From Telopea speciosissima (lineage: Eukaryota; Streptophyta; Magnoliopsida; Proteales; Proteaceae), in assembly GCF_018873765.1 (NCBI RefSeq), contig NC_057922.1, forward strand, positions 14,955,563-15,019,562: a DNA stretch of 64,000 bases. The letters are read 5' to 3'. This document shows, in pieces, positions 23,638 through 35,681 of the stretch. The first letter of the stretch is position 1, and each line of letters begins with the position of its first letter. The notes under the pieces are model-generated. The model was not told the DNA's origin. It saw only the letters and a program-made list of their open reading frames with translations, and did no database searches. The position numbers and the translations under genes were made by a program.

Positions 23638-26600
23638 ATGGATCTTCTAAATTCTTTGTTAAATCTAGTGGTGCCTCCAGCAAGCTTGTTCATGCTAGCA
23701 TTTTCATGGCCAACCTTGTGTTTCATTGATGCTTGTGAAAGGCTTTATCATACCTTCTATACTGAAAACATGCTAGACAAAGTGGTCATCATAACTGGAG
23801 CTTCTTCTGGGATTGGAGAGGTAATTTCAAAGTAGCTAGTAGAGATTTTTCTTCTTCTTCTCCCCAAGGCATGTCTTCTCTTTGATATTAAAAAAGTTTA
23901 GGAATTCATAAATTTGGTTTAGTTTTTCTTTTCCCCTTAGAAATTTGAATGAACAGTGAGCTATAAATTTAATAGATCTTATGATCCTCTGCTTATTTTC
24001 ATTCAGAATAAAAACCTGCAGGTTATGATGCAATATGTCAAATTCAGATCACTTCCTCCTTTTCTGTAGAAGCTAGAAGAGGTAGAGAAGGAAACTGATT
24101 TCTTCTTCCAGTTCACTTCATGTTGAGACCAAAAACACTAGAGATTCTCTGTTCTTTTTAGGTTTTATATTCTCTTATAGAGTATGATACTTGAATCCTT
24201 GGATTTAAAGTACTGTTTGGCTCAACCAGCTGTGGTCCAATTGTAGACCGTTTGGTGTTGAGAGTTTGGGTGGTAATACAACCCAAAAAAAAAAAAAAAA
24301 AAAAAAAAAGAATTTGAAAAAATATACATAAATGAAGGGCTAGGGTTTGCTCGGGATTTTGGGGCTCAGATCAATTTCTGTTCCATCTGAAATTAGGGAT
24401 GTGAACGGATCGGATGTGATCAGAGTCGGATGTTCCCTGGTCAAATACGGATACCTATAAACGGATTTGGATTTTCGACCATCCGTTTACATTTACATTT
24501 TTGTCTTGTGTAACCCGGATCTTCCTCCCCCTAGCAAATACAATTCCCTCTCAATCCATATCTCTTAGATCATGATTCTCTTTTCATCATATTCTAGAAC
24601 CTGTTGAATTTTCAAAAACCTTCATAATCATTATTTATTTAATTTTTTATTATTAAGTACTTGGATATTTTTTCAGACGGATTTTAGTCGAAGTATTCGG
24701 GTAATTTTTTGGATATACAGATATCCCTAAACAAATACGGATGCGGATGCAGATTCGAATTCGGATTTCGGTTATCCATTTACATCCCTATCCGAAATGA
24801 AACACTAAAAAATAGTTCATTTTTCATATTAAACCAATCAAACCTGATATAGACATGGCCCTTACTTTAATTGTTTTTTAATTATTTAACAAAAAAAAAA
24901 AAATTTTAATTCTCATGTCATTTTGTATAATATTTCAAGTCATTACTTATTATTGTTGACCAAAAACATAGCCCATTCATTAAACATGTCTTATTATGTG
25001 TCAATTTTGGGTTTAGTTGGTTACTTTCGTTTACTTGTAATGTCTATGCTAAGTGCTAACCCATTACAAAAAAGGGCATCCCCATTTTGTGGAAAGATTA
25101 TCATGGTCTATGCTAACCCATTAGACTAGGGAAAAAAAATATGTGGCGTTATTCACTGCCATTAAAACTTGTAACCTTTAGAGTCGATCTTTAGGTACAC
25201 ATGGCACATATGGCCGCTTATACCATGTTACATTTACAAAACCAAAAGCTTAAGATGTTAGGTGGAGATGCGCAAATGGCATATGAAGTCAACCAACATC
25301 CTAAACTTAATCATTGTGGGATTATTCCTAAATATTACCATTTTTAGAAATATTGCTTACAAGAAAATGCTATGTAAGCATTTATATTATCTTGAAGATT
25401 ATGCATGTTTTACATTAATATTGCTTATAATTGCAGCAAATTGCCTATGAATATGCAAAGAAGGGGGCTAATCTTGTGTTGGTAGCTAGAAGAGAAAATC
25501 GACTTTGGGGGATTAATGAGAAGGCAAGGCGCCTGGGTGCAAGGCATGTTATGGTTATAGCAGCAGATGTTGTCAAGGAAGAGGACTGTAGAAGATTCAT
25601 TGATGAAACAATCAACTTTTTTGGTCGTGGTAAGACTCACCATTTATCTTACTCTTTAAGTAGAACAATAAATGATTAAATGAAGGGTTTTCTGTTTTTT
25701 GTGTTTTTTTGGGTGTTGTTGGTGAATCAGAATCCCAAATAGAAGTTTGTTTTCACTGGATTTTATTTTTAGGGGTAAAGTTTATTTTCATTTTTCTCCC
25801 CCTCAATTAAGAAACTTGTTAATGAGCACACTCAACTAATCCTTTTTTCTTTTTTCATTTTTGTTCAAATGTGTCTTCTCCATTGTTGTTTCCAAATGAA
25901 CAGTTGATCATCTAGTAAATGCAGCTACCTTGGGACACACATTCTACTTCGAGGAAGCCACCGACACTTCCGTGTTTCCTGTTATCATGGTGAGAATCCA
26001 AAACATGATGGTAACATTGTAGCCAGTTATAGCTATGGTTTCCATAGATAGTTTTACCATTTACTGTATTTCCCCTGACTATGTACATATTTTCAGAATT
26101 TAACCAAAATATTAAGAAGCTTTGCAATCATATCATGGAAGCTGTCTTTTCTTCTGATCCCCAGAGCATTGATACATCAATGTTATTGACATTTCTTTTT
26201 TTCAAATTTCAGGACATTAATTTCTGGGGAAATTTATATCCAACATATGTGGCTCTTCCATTCCTAAGACGAACCCATGGTCGAGTAATTGTTAATGCAT
26301 CAATTGAGACCTGGTTACCTATGCCAAGAATGAGCTTGTATGTTGTAAGTACTGATAAGTGGAATCTTAGCATATTGTAAATTTCATGTTTTGTTTGCTT
26401 TTATTCTGAGTTGATAAAGTTTTTCTGTTATGATTGCCTAAATCTAGGTTTCAAAATCATCTTAATGATAATTAGGGTGCTTAATTTTGTATCTGTTTTG
26501 CATTGTAAATGAGGGAAAGGATTACAAGTTTGATTTTGAAATTGATTTGGCAGGAAAAAGGTTTACAATGATCAGCAATTTAATAAAACCTATAATAGGG

Positions 26601-27764
26601 GAGAAATTGAAGAGCTGACCAGTCCATGAGCTGGCCTAACATTAATAATCAACAGAAATATTGCTTTTCAATTAATTGAAAACTTGTTTAGATGAACAAG
26701 GAGATTAACCCCTGAAGGGGGCATGTTTCACAGAGTATAAAAGTCTCCTTGACAGTAAGATAACCTAAGAAAGAATACATGATAAGAATGGTTGTCTCTT
26801 TTTTTTCTTCTAATTTGTCTGTATCTTTATGATCGACTTTGTATAGAATAGCAATAATCAGTGTTATCTTTCACTTCATTTTCCATTATTAGGCAGCAAA
26901 AGCCGCTGTAATCAACTTCTATGAGACATTGAGGTTTGAAGTGGAAGATGATGTTGGAATAACAATCGCAACACATGGTTGGATAGGGAGTGAGATGACT
27001 ACAGGGACGATCACTCTAGAGGAAGGTGCAGAGATGCAATGGAAGGAAGAAAGAGAAGTAAGTTATTGTTTGATGGTCTATATTGTTCTTCAAAAAATGC
27101 CAAAAACCCTACCACATAATAAGACTTGCAATGCCTTGTTCTCAGGGACATGGCACCCTAAGAACAACATCAAAACATTTAGTCTGATTCTGAAGTGGTT
27201 AGTATAACCCGGTCCAGAACAGTTATCACAGAATTACTCTGCTCCATTAGATGACCAGAGCCACTTTGAATCAGATCAATAAATTGTCTGGAATCAACAT
27301 GCTTATAGTTAGGTTGCATAATTCCCTGGACTAATTTTGCCTTACAGGATTGACTTCATTTAGATGGGTGTAGTTACTGTACATTATTACTGGACTCAAA
27401 GCCTTAGATTGAGTTCTAATATATTCTTTGGATATAGGTGCCGGTCACCGGAGGGCATGTGGAAGAGTATGCAAGGATGATTGTAGCCGGTGCGTGCCGA
27501 GGAGATCCATACGTAAAGTTCCCCAGTTGGCATGATGTTTTTATGGTTTTCAAAGTGTTTGCACCTAATGTCTTAGTGTGGACATTTCATTTGCTCTTCA
27601 CAACAATTAGTCCAAGAAGAACCTCCTTTATTGGCACTGGAAGGTCTCTTCTGGAGAGCTCCCCACCAAGATCTGGAAGACTTCTCTTAGAGTCTTCTCC
27701 TCCAAGGAAGCTTATTACTGGGCCTCCTACCTCCTCATTTGCTCTTCAGCAGCAGCAGCGGTAG
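23638..27764 (+). CDS. 11-beta-hydroxysteroid dehydrogenase-like SDR (steroleosin/HSD type)
   Basis: Six exons: 23638-23820, 25437-25629, 25904-25989, 26213-26344, 26893-27057 and 27438-27764 (TAG). All junctions are GT-AG and in frame, giving 361 residues, near the usual length of plant HSD proteins (about 350). The N-terminus has a hydrophobic hairpin with prolines (VVPPASLFML..SWP, about 11-25), the oil-body anchor feature of steroleosins. The Rossmann nucleotide site TGASSGIG is at 53-60. Catalytic residues are Ser184 (NAS), Tyr197 and Lys201 (YVAAK). The block normally reading NNAG is NAAT (131-134); related plant HSD-like proteins also deviate here, as far as I recall. Conserved stretches ATHGWIGSEM and ACRGDPYVK support the family. 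Expected role: NAD(P)H-dependent oxidation or reduction of sterol or brassinosteroid-like substrates on seed oil bodies or ER. Substrate unproven. Intron 1 (1616 bp) hosts a MITE. Confidence 0.92.
24394..24790. mobile_element. hAT-like MITE family B, copy 1, in intron 1 of the HSD gene
   Basis: 397 bp with ends tagggatgtgaacgga and tccatttacatcccta. It is flanked by tctgaaat (24386-24393) and tccgaaat (24791-24798), which match at 7 of 8 bases. The body is AT-rich and non-coding. A reverse-orientation relative lies at 62464-62880 and shares long internal stretches such as ggttctagaata and atctcttagatcatga (complement). Confidence 0.75.
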
Positions 27765-28172
27765 TTCGAGTAATAGCCCTTTAGCCAAAAACATGATCAG
27801 TATCCTCAAATTCTCATAATGCTTAGTCTGAATTCAAATGATGTTGTGTTTGTATCGGATTTGTATGTTTCTCCAGACAAGTTCTAATAAATTCTGGCTG
27901 AGCTCAGGAGGTATATATGTGAGACTCTGTTTTTGCTACTTTGATAATAAATTTCTCAGTACATTTGAATCTAAAGTATCCAAAGGCAATCAGATTGTAA
28001 GACAGATACCATCTAATCTCTAATTTGATTTTCATGTCAATAACTATATAAGATTGGATTGGTTGAGATGGATCTTAATTTGATAAAAACAGAGCATCTA
28101 GCTAGATAGAACCCAAACCATAGTGTTCTAAGAAGCTGTGCTGGAACAAAATCTATATACTCTCCAAGTTAA
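27765..28172. other. Convergent 3' region between the HSD and ERF genes
   Basis: The HSD-like and AP2/ERF genes point towards each other here. The stretch should hold both 3' UTRs. No repeats, hairpins or additional genes stand out. Confidence 0.6.
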
Positions 28173-28670
28173 CTACCCAAGATATATTTCCATGTCGTCC
28201 ACAGAAATATTCAAGCTCTCCTCCTCTCTCAGGCAGCTTCCTTCATTCATGACAGGAACAATGTCATCTGTATCTTCAGAGATTTCAGTTTGAAAAACTT
28301 GCACTTCACCTTCTTTTACAGTGTTATCAGCACCCTCAGGAGCCCTTTTGGCAAGCTCGAAATCGACAGCCATGGCAGCATTCGACGCTGCTCTCTGTAT
28401 CGACTTCGGAGACATGTCGGTCTGGAGGAAGGTAGGGAGACACATAGGGAAGTTGAGATGATTTACTGATGAAGGACCTCTTAGACAGAACATTGCAGTA
28501 TCATAGGCAATGGCAGCAGCTTCTGGGTTAGAATATGAGCCCAACCAAAGCCGGTCTCTAGTGCCCGGAACTCGAATTTCCGATACCCACTTCCCCCATT
28601 TCCGGCGACGAACACCCTTGTACCTCTTTTCATCTCCATGAGAACTACCTTCTTCTTTTGAGCAATTCAT
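28173..28670 (-). CDS. AP2/ERF transcription factor, group II DREB-like
   Basis: Intronless, 165 residues. A single AP2 domain occupies about 17-74: KRYKGVRRRKWGKWVSEIR, then RDRLWLGSYSNPEAAAIAYDTA and a C-terminal GPSSVNHLNFP. Such domains bind DRE/GCC-type DNA elements in the nucleus. The residue after WGKW is Val, as in DREB-type domains, and the position usually Glu (DREB) or Asp (ERF) is Val. With the WVSEIR..P wording and small size this resembles group II members such as the ERF012-ERF020 set of Arabidopsis. The tail is acidic (EDTDDI, then VDDMEIYLG at the C-terminus) and probably activating; no EAR motif is apparent. The start is the only Met before the domain in this frame. Subgroup assignment is less sure than family. 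Confidence 0.9.
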   Translation of the reverse strand: MNCSKEEGSSHGDEKRYKGVRRRKWGKWVSEIRVPGTRDRLWLGSYSNPEAAAIAYDTAMFCLRGPSSVNHLNFPMCLPTFLQTDMSPKSIQRAASNAAMAVDFELAKRAPEGADNTVKEGEVQVFQTEISEDTDDIVPVMNEGSCLREEESLNISVDDMEIYLG

Positions 28671-28713
28671 CTCTAGAAATCTGATAATGTGAGAATGGAG
28701 TGAAGAAGAGAAT

Positions 28714-28726
28714 GAATATATATAAG
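28714..28726 (-). promoter_or_regulatory. TATA box of the AP2/ERF gene
   Basis: On the minus strand the sequence reads cttatatatattc, about 45-55 bases upstream of the start codon at 28670. This predicts a short 5' UTR of roughly 20 nt. Confidence 0.5.
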
Positions 28727-29676
28727 TTGAGAATATAAAAAGTCAGAGTTTGACTGATTTTAATTTTGAAATGCAGGGTTGACCACAATGAAGGTCAAAT
28801 GGAAATGGCCACGTAAGCGTCCTTTCAACTGCACATTTTGAAGGGAAACGTTCCAAGTGGAAAGAGAACTTTTTTTTTTTTTTCTACGGAAGCGCGTTGG
28901 ACTCATGATGTGGAAATGACATATTTTAATATACCATTTTTTTTCCAAACATGTTTATGTAGTCGGCATCCATAGGTGGGTCGGTTTCAATCCGAGATCC
29001 GACCTGGTTTATTATCGCCTTTCACAAGTTTAAACTTTAAAGTAGTCAGATCTCATCCGATAAACCGACCTAACTTTAATAACCCGATCTACTGACCTAA
29101 TTTTTAATAATAAAAGTCGGTCATTTAAAGTTGGATTATTTTGGTTTGGCATAATGTAGGGACCACGTTGGTAATTACAGTTATTATTAAACTCTTATCC
29201 GTTCAATCCTGGAAGTTGGATTTTGAAACACTATATCTTTATTAATTCTGTATTAACGCCGAACCAAAAATCTTAACCAATAGGGTCAGGTCAAGGTGGG
29301 GCTAGGTTTTGACCAGTTCCCAACTTGCCTACAGGGCTTATAGTGGCGGGCTAATAAGGTTCCATTGCCTTCCCTAGGGATTAGGGCAGGTGGAGTATGA
29401 CTTTTTTTTTTTTTTTTTTTTTTAAGATAAAAAGGTAGAGTATGACCAAAGATCAGGGTTTAGAGCTAGAAATTCATTGGGAAAGCAATTAAAGTGTATT
29501 GACTAAGTCATGTTATCCAAATTGGCAACGGCACGAAATCTAGCTGGGCAATTGGGCCTAATTTAGTCATCGAATTCTGGTTAGGTCATCGTAATACAAC
29601 ATACACCTTGGGGGTGTAGGGGAGTAGGGAACCAGACTGCTGCTCTCAAGACTCACGATTCCACTATTCAATTTCC

Positions 29677-30050
29677 TCTAAGGATGTAAATGGCTAGTTA
29701 AAAATCCATTTCAATTCGTGTTCGTATATGTTTAGGAGAAAAAAAAAGTTAAATCGGTTTCCGGAAACTATCCAAATTAGTTTGAAAACTAATTGGTAAA
29801 TGAATAGTGCTATAATGGTTTGAGTGCATGATATTAGGTAAGGAATTGGTTACCTTTGAAATCGATACGATACCAATATGAATTGGCACAGATTGGCTCG
29901 TATTGGATATTTTACCCTTGATTCGTATTGTTCCATTGATATAGGATTGGCACATCATTGGGATTGATGACTAACGATGTAGATACAAACGATCTGATAC
30001 CGATACCTCAAACCATGAATGCAATATTTGATTTGAATCCAATCCGTTTA
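29677..30050. mobile_element. Degenerate MITE related to family A/B, interrupted by another repeat
   Basis: The left edge (ggatgtaaatggctagtta, then aaaatccatttc) and right edge (gaatccaatccgtttatatc) resemble the ends of families A and B. Between them sits a second repeat beginning near 29816, so this looks like a nested insertion. Both are decayed. Confidence 0.45.
29816..30017. mobile_element. atggttt-ended MITE
   Basis: The inverted ends are atggtttgagtgcatgatat and gataccgatacctcaaacca. The body is rich in gatac/gtatc words. It belongs to the same loose family as the copies at 33121 and 48854. I could not define an exact target duplication. Confidence 0.5.
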
Positions 30051-31179
30051 TATCTCTATTTGAGTGGCACATTTGAACCAATAAATTAAAGGGTAAAAGA
30101 ATTAAATCTTGCTTAGCTCCACAAAAGAAAAGATAGATCACTACTTTAGTCTTCCCAAGTTGCCAATCCCGTGTCTACTCCAATAAACGATTACTAATAT
30201 TTGATAATCAACATTTACATGTTACTTTCTTGATGTCACGCTCATTCCAAACCCCTATCACAAGTATAAAAAAAAAAAAAAAAAAAAAAACTTCATATCT
30301 CAGATAAAAGGGCAAGGAATCCCTTAGAATCCTTCGAGATAAGCTTCTCTACATGGTTCTGACTTGTCAAGCTGTTATTTAAAAGAAGGGAGAAAGAATG
30401 TTAACGGGTGCTGTGTTTGAGTGTGTATCTACATTCAGACACAATTCAACACGAAAAGACCAATACTATTTCTTTAAAAAGCAAAAAGGACTAGGGATAG
30501 TGTCAGTATTTTTGCATTGGGCTATGTCTAGAGTAAGTACAATAGCGATTAGGGTTATTTTTTTCTTAAAAAAATAATAACATGTACATTATGACCGTTC
30601 TCAGACTTCACAGTGGCAAGAACCTTGTGCACTGGGTACAAGAGTGTAATAAATTATGTAAATGTGTATAGCCCACGCTTAGACATAGTGGGGGCGAAAT
30701 GATCACCTTGCTCCTAATAAAAAGCAGAAATCATATGCCGCATGATGCTTTTATGTGTGCTCTCATTGACCCCATGCATACAGGAGCCACACTCCTCTAC
30801 AAAGAATGTTCACCCTAAAATTATTTAATAAAAATATTAAAAAATTAATAAACTTATCTACGAGCAATCAATTTGTTATTTAAAAGAAAATATCATCTTC
30901 CACCGTCAGTTTTATAACCATACATTTTTTAATTTTTACCCCCTTATGAGTTTGTGTCTGATATTTAAACAGTTAAACGGGCTAAGAATGTAAATTTATT
31001 ACCTTCTTCATTATCTGTCCTCAAATCATGTCATGCTTGATTGCTTCCTCCAACTGGCTCTGATAGTCTGATGTGTCATTCTCTTTCTCCTACAATCTCT
31101 TCGCACTGCCACTCTAAGCCACGTTGACCGCACTTTGATCCCCTCCCTTCCTCGGAACTCTCCGTCCCCTTCAACTTTT

Positions 31180-31263
31180 GAAGAATCGGTAATTAGATTT
31201 TTTTATTTATTTATTTTTTTTTTATATTTTTTTTTTGGGGGTGGAAGAATCGGTAATTAGATT
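31180..31263 (-). mobile_element. Minimal retroposed poly-A tract flanked by a 20-bp duplication
   Basis: The word gaagaatcggtaattagatt occurs at 31180-31199 and at 31244-31263 without mismatch. The 44 bases between are almost only T with a terminal gggggtg. This is what an extremely truncated LINE-type insertion in the minus orientation would leave: only the A-tail and the target duplication. A slippage duplication is the alternative. Confidence 0.6.
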
Positions 31264-33120
31264 GGTGAATCGGCAAATTCGAATCAAAATCGGCTGATAT
31301 CGATCCCAATTTTCATTACTCCTACTCATTGCCTCTTGAATCGGAACCGAATCAGCCGATTCTTAGTAAATTTTTATGTAATCCATCTTGAATCGTCGGA
31401 TTCATGGGTCGATTCCTAATTCCTAATACGATTAGATTTCACCATAAAATAGTTTAGATTTTTTATTCGGATTAGAATCCTCTCTGATCGATTCCTTTTC
31501 TGATTCCAAGTTTTAAAACCTTGGTCCCCTTCCTGTCCCCCTTTTCACACTTAGCTAAATTTCTGATGGAATGGAATTACTCTATTTGGGTATGAACTTA
31601 ACAAGGTCTATCGTCATGAGATATAATCCTGAATTGTATTGGTCGATTTGGTATGGTTTCAGTTGGCCAACATGAAACCAAACCATTAAGGAAATTTCAA
31701 TTTCAGTCTGATCTGGTTTCTTATAAGTTTTCTGTTATCGATTTGTAATCAAGCTGCTATCGAGTTCAATCGAGCCCATTTAAATCAAAAGGATAAAAAA
31801 AAAATTTATCGGATTTGATCCGTAATTTTTGGTTTTCGATCAACACATTAGTTGGTCCAATTTTGATTTCAATTTTTACCAATTCCATAAAACCCAACCC
31901 CAAAATCGAACCAGCAAAGTTAGTTCAATTCGATCGAAGCTGAATCAAATGGTTTCGATCAATCTAACTGGTTCGGCCTAAATTTTGACACTTACATCAG
32001 GTAATTGAGTAAATGGACAACTATCAACAATGAGTCCCTTAACCGTAGGCCCACCTAGTGTGGGTGGGGCCAACACTACCCGATATGACCAAAGTCACTT
32101 TCTTTCAATGAGAAAAACTAAATAATTGCTTACAATACTAGCACAACTGAGTTTCTCCTTATCCTCTGGTAAAGTGATAATCCATTCAAAATCTATCAAC
32201 TTCTTTTATGATGAAAAAAAAATCATTAAGTTGTTGAATACAAAAAGATGGTGAGAAAGAAAATGCAATTGATAATTAAGAACTTGATGGCATAGTTTGA
32301 GGTATCGATTGTGTATTGAGCAATCCGTATTGGTATCATTAGTCATCGATTCTGATAATGTGTCGAAACCATACCGGTGAAATAGGACGAATAAACGATA
32401 ACAAAAATCGATTTTTTTTTTAAAATTCAAAGGTAAACTTATCCAGACAAGCCGATCAGTATTGATATCATATCGATTTTAAAGGTGACTAATGGAAAAA
32501 AAATCCTCTCAAATTCCCTAAAAGTGCGGTTCGAGGTTGGGATGTGACCACCTGACAAATGCGACATCCAATGGTTTGAACTCAAGAAGAAGAAATAACA
32601 AAACTGACTGAATTGAGCTCAGACCGTCGTTGGATATTGCGCTTGCTAAGTGACGACATCCCACCCTTGAACTACACTGTACTACATATGTCAAGAATTG
32701 GAGAGGATTTTAATCCGGTGACTAATACCTAAACCATGCTTAATAGTAACAAAAAAGTATATGTGGATCTTTATGGAAAAAGATCTCTATTTGGTGGTGT
32801 TTCCTACGTCCTCTCACAGGGTACTATGAGAGGACGACACCTCTGCCCCCTTGGTAGATACCCAGGTGTGTTTACCCATTGGCCTAGATGCTTGTGTAAA
32901 GACTATGCGACCAAGTAGAGATCTCTTGCCCTATCTTTATTTTCTATAGTAATATGACAAGATAAAAATTTAAAAAGAAAAAAGACATAAGAAAATTTGC
33001 CCATTTTTAATTCAACAATTTTTATTTTTTTGGGTTTAATCCTCTGGCTTCCAAGTTACAGTTGTCATCGTATCATATATGAGAAGACCAAAACAATTTC
33101 CATTATGCATGGCATGTGAG

Positions 33121-33369
33121 CATAGTTTTAAGTATCGGTATCGTATCATCCGATACGGATGATATGTACCTATTTTACTAGTCATTGATATCGATACAGT
33201 GTCGATATTGTATCGATAGCACGATACGAACAAGAGATACAATGGTCTGAAAACTCATTTTTTAAGAAAATTAAGAGGTAATTTTGTTCGATACAGTTGA
33301 TCTAGACTGATATCGTATCGATTTTCTATGTTGCCGATAACCGTTCCGATACCATGCACTAAAACCATG
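33121..33369. mobile_element. hAT-like MITE with perfect 8-bp duplication
   Basis: 249 bp. The target duplication catgtgag is at 33113-33120 and 33370-33377. The ends are catagttttaagtatcggta and ccatgcactaaaaccatg, which pair as an imperfect inverted repeat. The body is rich in cgatac/gtatcg words and non-coding. Confidence 0.8.
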
Positions 33370-33949
33370 CATGTGAGCATGAAATCATACAAGTTAAACT
33401 TATCATCATATATATAATTTTTTTTTTTATTGTATTTTTAATTAGTACATGTTTTCCACATGGCGAAACAAGGTACCCTTCTTGTATGTTGATCCGACCT
33501 GATCTGATGTGACATTTAAACGTTGGTAGGAACTAAAAACCGCTTTCTCAACATCACAGGGTAGGGGTATATATATTTGGACTCAGGGTCACTCTTGGGT
33601 GTTCACTCGGTGGATTAGACAATTATAGGTATTAGGATTTTCTCATTGACAGTCCCTCAAGATAATACATAATTTGTAGTTTTATTTTATCTTTTAATAT
33701 GACCAATTTTTTTTTCTAATGAGGGTAAATATTGTCATTTCATATATATATTTGAAAAATATGCATAACAATGACATATTTTGTTAATACTACAATGATA
33801 TGTCACTTTCAAGTTATGTTTGAAAATTTTTTTATACCCTTAATTTATAAAGCTTCTGGAATAAACAATGGGCAATTGAAAGAAATGTGTCATTTAGAGA
33901 GGTACTCTAAATAGTACATTTAAACATATTAAAATTTAATATTTTTTAT

Positions 33950-34925
33950 TCAAAATTTATTGATTTGACTTCAATTCTGTTTTACTAACTTTTTTATTTT
34001 ACTTCTAACCAAATAGATCTTATAGTTTAACAGGCCGGCAAAACATTTAATATAGAATGTACCAATATAATTCATGATTAAGTTGATATTTACCAATTAT
34101 GATATCCAAAACTAAATTTAGACGTCGACTTATTATAACTCTAGATTATATATGCTTACCAGATTTACCATACATAATCTGATGAATCATGAATAATTGA
34201 TTCACCTTGACCAATAGGAATATATCTTGTCTCAAGGTCACTCTTTATGTGTTACTCAGTAAACTAGAAAATATTTGCATTACATCCAATCACGTAGAAA
34301 TTAAATTTTGATATAAAATTTATTGATTTGACTTCATTTATTTTTACATATTTTATCACTTCACTTCAAACCAAATAAATCTTAGAGTTTAAGAGGCCGA
34401 CAAAAATTTTAACACAAAATACACCATTTATGATTCATACTTAAGTTGATTTTTACAAATTATGATATCCAACATTAGATTCACAAGTCGATTTATTATA
34501 ACCCTAAACTGTGCTTACCAAACTTACCATACATAATCTGATGAAGCATGAATGATTGATTCACCTGGACCGATAGGAATATAACTTATCTAAAGGTCAT
34601 TTTTTGTGTGTTATTTAATAGACTAGAAAATATATGCATTACATCTGAACAAGTAGAAACTAATATTTTTACCTATTTTCTCACTTCACTTCTAACCAAA
34701 TAAAGCTTAGAGTTTAAGAGGCCGACAAAAATTTAACACAGAACATTCCCATTATAATTCATAATTATGTTAATTTTTTTTTACATAAATTAGATCAATT
34801 GAGCCAAAACTAAAATCACGTACATGTGGAGTTATTACATCCCTAGACTATACTTTCCAAATTTTTCGTATATAATCTGATCAACCATAAATAATTGATT
34901 CACTTGGATGGATCAAAATCTATCG
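33950..34925. repeat. Tandem array of three diverged 325-363 bp units
   Basis: The landmark tgatttgacttca starts at 33961 and 34324 (period 363). The landmark ccaaata..tta.agttta recurs near 34009, 34371 and 34696. Each unit also has aggccg.caaaa, tacataatctgatgaa and attgattcac. A partial unit end lies near 33590-33630. The third unit is shorter and more diverged. It is AT-rich and non-coding. Confidence 0.75.
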
Positions 34926-35590
34926 AATTAATTCACAATTGCATTGATAAAAAATAGACTTTGTCATACACATGTAAAATAAAAACTAGATCAGATAGAA
35001 CTGACAATAGTCTGATCACTAAAAGATAACAAAAAATGAAGATGTTAACTAAATCAAATATTTTTTAATGGTTTGGTTTCGTGTTGGCTAAATAACTAGT
35101 CGAAAGTGATTCAATCCAACTGAAACCAAATCAAACCGACCGATTGACACCCTATTGGTGGTCTGTTGTTACAAAAGGATTACATTAACTAGTCTTCTAA
35201 TCCATATGTATATTTTTACCCAAAAACAAACACCCATATGTATATCTAGTTGAATAGGAAGACAGTAACTGCCACGTTTTATAATTACTTATTCCAAAAA
35301 TAGATCATAAATTTGAATTATAAGAGGAAATAATTCCATGAGATCAGCATCTATCACTTACAATTTTGAACATTTATTGTGTTGTCTCTACCAGATTCTA
35401 ATCCAACGGTTTCAATAATCCAATAGCATATTTTTAGGTTAAGCTTTGACCAAAAAATTTGACTTAGAAAATTTCAGTTTCAGAGATTGAACCCAAACAG
35501 GTTTTCTTACCATTTAAATTTTTTTTTTTGGGTAGAAAACCATTTTAATTTACAAGTAATAATAACACACAACACTGTTCTTATCATGCT

Positions 35591-35623
35591 GACGTGGATC
35601 ATATATATCTATCTATATATAAT
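35591..35623 (+). promoter_or_regulatory. ACGT element and TATA box of the DUF506 gene
   Basis: The ABRE-like word gacgtgg is at 35591-35597, and a TATA box (ctatatataat) at about 35613-35623. The start codon is at 35682, so the 5' UTR would be about 30-40 nt. The TATA spacing is reasonable; the ACGT element is only suggestive. Confidence 0.45.
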
Positions 35624-35681
35624 CCCTCATCCTTCTATTCTTCCTCGCAAGAGCCTGTTCTTCTTCTTCTGGGAAAAAAAA

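Larger units (their letters stand above)
28727..35480. other. Gene-free region rich in MITEs and degenerate repeats
   Basis: About 6.7 kb without a supportable gene. It contains the elements listed separately at 29677, 29816, 31180, 33121 and 33950. Further unbounded repeat text lies at 28974-29140 (cgaccta/taggtcgg-type inverted words), 30390-30810 (degenerate hairpin-MITE words such as gtgcactgggtac), 31250-31520 and 31620-32000 (ggttcgat/atcgaacc words), and 32290-32740. Long T and A tracts are frequent. Short open frames here show no conserved motif. Confidence 0.55.
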
